Below are positions 61,828 to 64,000 of a DNA stretch of 64,000 nucleotides, piece after piece. Location: positions 9,834,500 through 9,898,499 of the forward strand of contig NC_037266.1 of assembly GCF_000002425.4 (NCBI RefSeq). The letters are read 5' to 3'. Numbering within the stretch: position 1 is the first letter of the stretch; each line of letters opens with the position of its first letter. Source of the DNA: Physcomitrium patens. Its lineage: Eukaryota; Streptophyta; Bryopsida; Funariales; Funariaceae. A program made the translations under genes and the position numbers. The notes beneath the pieces were generated by a model. The model did no database searches, was not told the DNA's origin, and worked only from the letters and a program-made list of their open reading frames with translations.

Positions 61828-62091
61828 ATGGAAAAGACCAATATCAAGATAAGCATCAAAATAAAGGTAGATTTTGTGGGATCTAATATCCTATATAAAA
61901 TAGGGAGATTCTATGCTATCTCAAATGATCAAAGACTAGGAATATATGTGACTTGGTCAGATTGTGAAAGATATGTGATTGGATATAAGAAAATTAAATA
62001 TCAATATTTTAGAAGTTTAGAGAAAGTAATAGATTTTGTAAGAAATAGTAAGGGACTGCCATGTAGTTCCTTCTGTGAATCATTAAATTAA
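61828..62091 (+). CDS. small protein with RNase H1 / viroplasmin-like hybrid-binding domain
   Basis: An intact 87-residue ORF starting at ATG. Residues ~28-72 match the small domain found at the N terminus of eukaryotic RNase H1 (hybrid-binding domain) and in caulimovirid viroplasmin: a FYAI strand, RLGIYVTW (W43), ERYVIGYKKIKYQYF and the closing helix SLEKVIDFV. In that family the aromatic and basic residues contact RNA/DNA hybrid. No RNase H catalytic domain follows, so this is a free-standing domain or the surviving piece of a larger gene or element. Seven bases after the stop the sequence enters repeat R1, which suggests a transposon setting. AT-rich codons fit the surroundings. Expression is unknown; no promoter was identified. 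Confidence 0.6.
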   Translation: MEKTNIKISIKIKVDFVGSNILYKIGRFYAISNDQRLGIYVTWSDCERYVIGYKKIKYQYFRSLEKVIDFVRNSKGLPCSSFCESLN

Positions 62092-62097
62092 TTTATT

Positions 62098-63440
62098 AGT
62101 TTTTTTAAGATAAAAAGATGCATTTAGAATAGTCAAAACTACAATATATAGTAAATAGTGAAGAAATCCTAAGACAAATAGAAAATTAAAATGTTAATTG
62201 TAGAAATGGAGTCTTAGTAAGTTTTGGAGGCAATTATCTTAGTTAGTTTAGTATTTTTATTTATTATTAAGTATCTAGGGTTATTTATTAAGATCAATAT
62301 TTACATTGGTCTTACATCTATATGTATTACTTATAAAAAAAATATTATAAATTTTAGTTAATAGTTAGAAGAAGCATGAAAAAGAACCTCATACCTTTTT
62401 AATTAATATTATAAAAAACAAGATTTATAGTTGATTTAAATTATTTTTATTATTATAAAAAAATAATTAATAGTTTATTTAAATTTATTTTATTATCATA
62501 AAAGATAGGATTTATATTTGATTTAATTTAATTTTACTATTATAAAAAATAAGATTTATAGTTTATTTAAATTGATTTTATTATTATAAAAAATAGAATT
62601 TATTGTTGATTTAAATTAATTTTATCATTATAAAAAATCGCTAAGGTAGGAAAATTTAATCATAAAGTTCAATTAATATAAAAAAAATATTATAGCTTTT
62701 TTTAGAATTTATTTAGAATTTAACAAAACATTTAGAGCAATTTTTAAGACTTTGATAAAAATGAGTTTTACTACCTTAGGAGTCATTATGAAGAAATGGA
62801 GCAAAATTTGAAGGCCACTTAAGGTTTTTAGACTAATTGGATGTTTTTAAATACTATGGTGAAGTCAAAAATGTAATAATGATGGTTTTATTAATAGAAA
62901 ATAGGAGGACCAATAGCTAGTATAGTCCTTATAAGAAGGGAGGTACACAAGTTTGATATGAGTTGCAGGATCTTGAAGATAGTTAAAAGGATAAGACTAA
63001 GGCCTCGTGGCTTCTCTTAGAAATCTATATACACTACTTCTAAACCTTGGTGAGGCACGAACTCTTGATCTCTTAAGCAAGTTATCTTTGAAGTAAAAAT
63101 TATTCACTTAATTTTTTTATTATTTATCTTCTATCTTGAATCTTTTATAACTTATTCATAGTAATTCGGATTTAGATGTTTCTTATACCATTGAAAAGAT
63201 AATAAAATTATCTTTTTAAAATTATATATTTTATTTTTATTTTTTTTACTTTTTATTAGATGAAAAATTAATGAACAGACTATGATTAGTTTTGTAGTAT
63301 ATAATTGCTTGATTACACTTGTTTCACTTGTTTTTATATTGTACTTCTTTCATTCTTGCTCTTGCTACTTCTCCTTCACACCACTAATTATAAGTAATTC
63401 TTAATTGAGGCCATATTTTAATTTGGATTGAAGGATGAAA
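62098..63440 (+). repeat. repeat R1, copy 2
   Basis: Matches 13222-14405 in the same orientation. Shared phrases are GTAGAAATGGAGTCTTA, GGCAATTATCT, AGAAGAAGCATGA (copy 1 has AAGTATGA), TTTTACTACCTTAGGAG and ACACCACTAATTATAAG. It contains an inner amplification of a ~55-base AT-rich unit (AAGATTTATAGTT with following TTTAAATT, ~62410-62640) that copy 1 has only once. No coding capacity. Confidence 0.7.
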
Positions 63441-64000
63441 TTTACCTTTACATCTTTTATAAAGTTGATAATCATTATTTCATTTATACTTAAAATAGGA
63501 TGTTTTGCTAATTAAAAGGTGAATTCCTTGTCATCTTCTCAATCATATAATTTGAGGCCTATATAACTTAGTACAATAGATTTGATCATATTAGATTGAG
63601 TCAATTCATTGCTCTCTAAATTAACAAATCTCACCTTCTTTTTTAATTCTTGCTTGAGTTGAAGAATGTATGTTTCATCTCTAGATAAATTGATAGAAAT
63701 TTTTTCTAATACTAATTCTTAGATTTAAGCGAGGATCTTTGTTAAATTTTTTAGAAGGCCATAAATGATATGAGATTTTTTACTACTTCAATCAATTTTT
63801 GTCTTAGAAACCCTTAATCATAGTCTATCTAATAGTAAGGAATAAGAATTCTTACTTGGGTGCATATGAATAACATGAAAAGAAAAAAAATTCATTATCA
63901 TATGTTGTTATTCTATATCTATTAATTTAATCTAAAAATATATCTTGGCTTTAATTAACCATGTTAATTACATATAAAAAAATACCAATGATACTAGGGT
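63441..64000. other. AT-rich window edge, nothing recognised
   Basis: No feature is recognised in the last ~560 bases. Confidence 0.5.

Noticed and set aside
1..64000. CRISPR array, operon or prokaryotic system
   Set aside because: No regularly spaced short direct repeats with unique spacers and no clustered bacterial genes. Spliceosomal introns and LTR elements show a eukaryotic nuclear sequence.

Overview
This window looks like a gene-poor, very AT-rich piece of a land-plant nuclear genome. The evidence is a plant-type spliced UDP-glucuronate decarboxylase, plant-style LTR retrotransposons with initiator tRNA-Met primer-binding sites, and a plant-type Hsp110 relic. The chromovirus-rich repeats and the style of the islands would fit a bryophyte, but that is an inference; the species cannot be fixed from the sequence alone. 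There is one assembly gap of exactly 100 N at 2564-2663.

Layout. 1-5965 is AT-rich sequence with one decayed GC-richer island (2664-3900). 5966-23240 is a pile of decayed Ty3/gypsy chromoviruses. Copy A (5966-10090) has a 5' LTR, primer site, gag and pol but no chromodomain. Copy B (12437-17438) is a chimera, split by an inserted repeat, with a chromodomain and 3' LTR. Copy C (17439-23240) has an LTR at each end and has lost its integrase. 23240-27683 is AT-rich filler with a small gag fragment. 27713-28681 is a C-terminal Hsp110 (HSP70-14/15-type) pseudogene with a 3'-UTR-like tail. 29191-34060 holds an LTR-element fragment and copy 1 of a long non-coding repeat (R2).

34276-36170 is a GC-rich island with a small two-exon gene for a secreted, eight-cysteine, SH3-like protein. 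36390-38600 is a minus-strand hAT transposase relic. 40309-47305 is a complete but dead minus-strand chromovirus (copy D) with both LTRs, a 5-bp target duplication and a nested solo LTR with a perfect duplication. 48761-49975 is an unresolved GC-rich island. 50940-53642 is the best gene of the window, a seven-exon minus-strand UXS (436 residues) whose first intron has the termini and internal signals of a U12-type AT-AC intron. 56560-56960 is a small GC-rich island. 57360-60080 is copy 2 of R2 with a 49-bp tandem expansion. 61828-62091 is a small intact ORF with an RNase H1/viroplasmin-like hybrid-binding domain, followed by copy 2 of the repeat that interrupts copy B (R1).

The window does not contain an operon-like system. 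Two genes look functional (UXS for UDP-xylose supply in the Golgi, and the secreted SH3-like protein), a third small ORF is open, and nearly everything else is decayed transposon sequence. The decay has a consistent signature: stops fit C-to-T or G-to-A changes at CAG, CAA and TGG codons, and catalytic Asp codons of the reverse transcriptases have become Asn. This fits cytosine-methylation-driven deamination.
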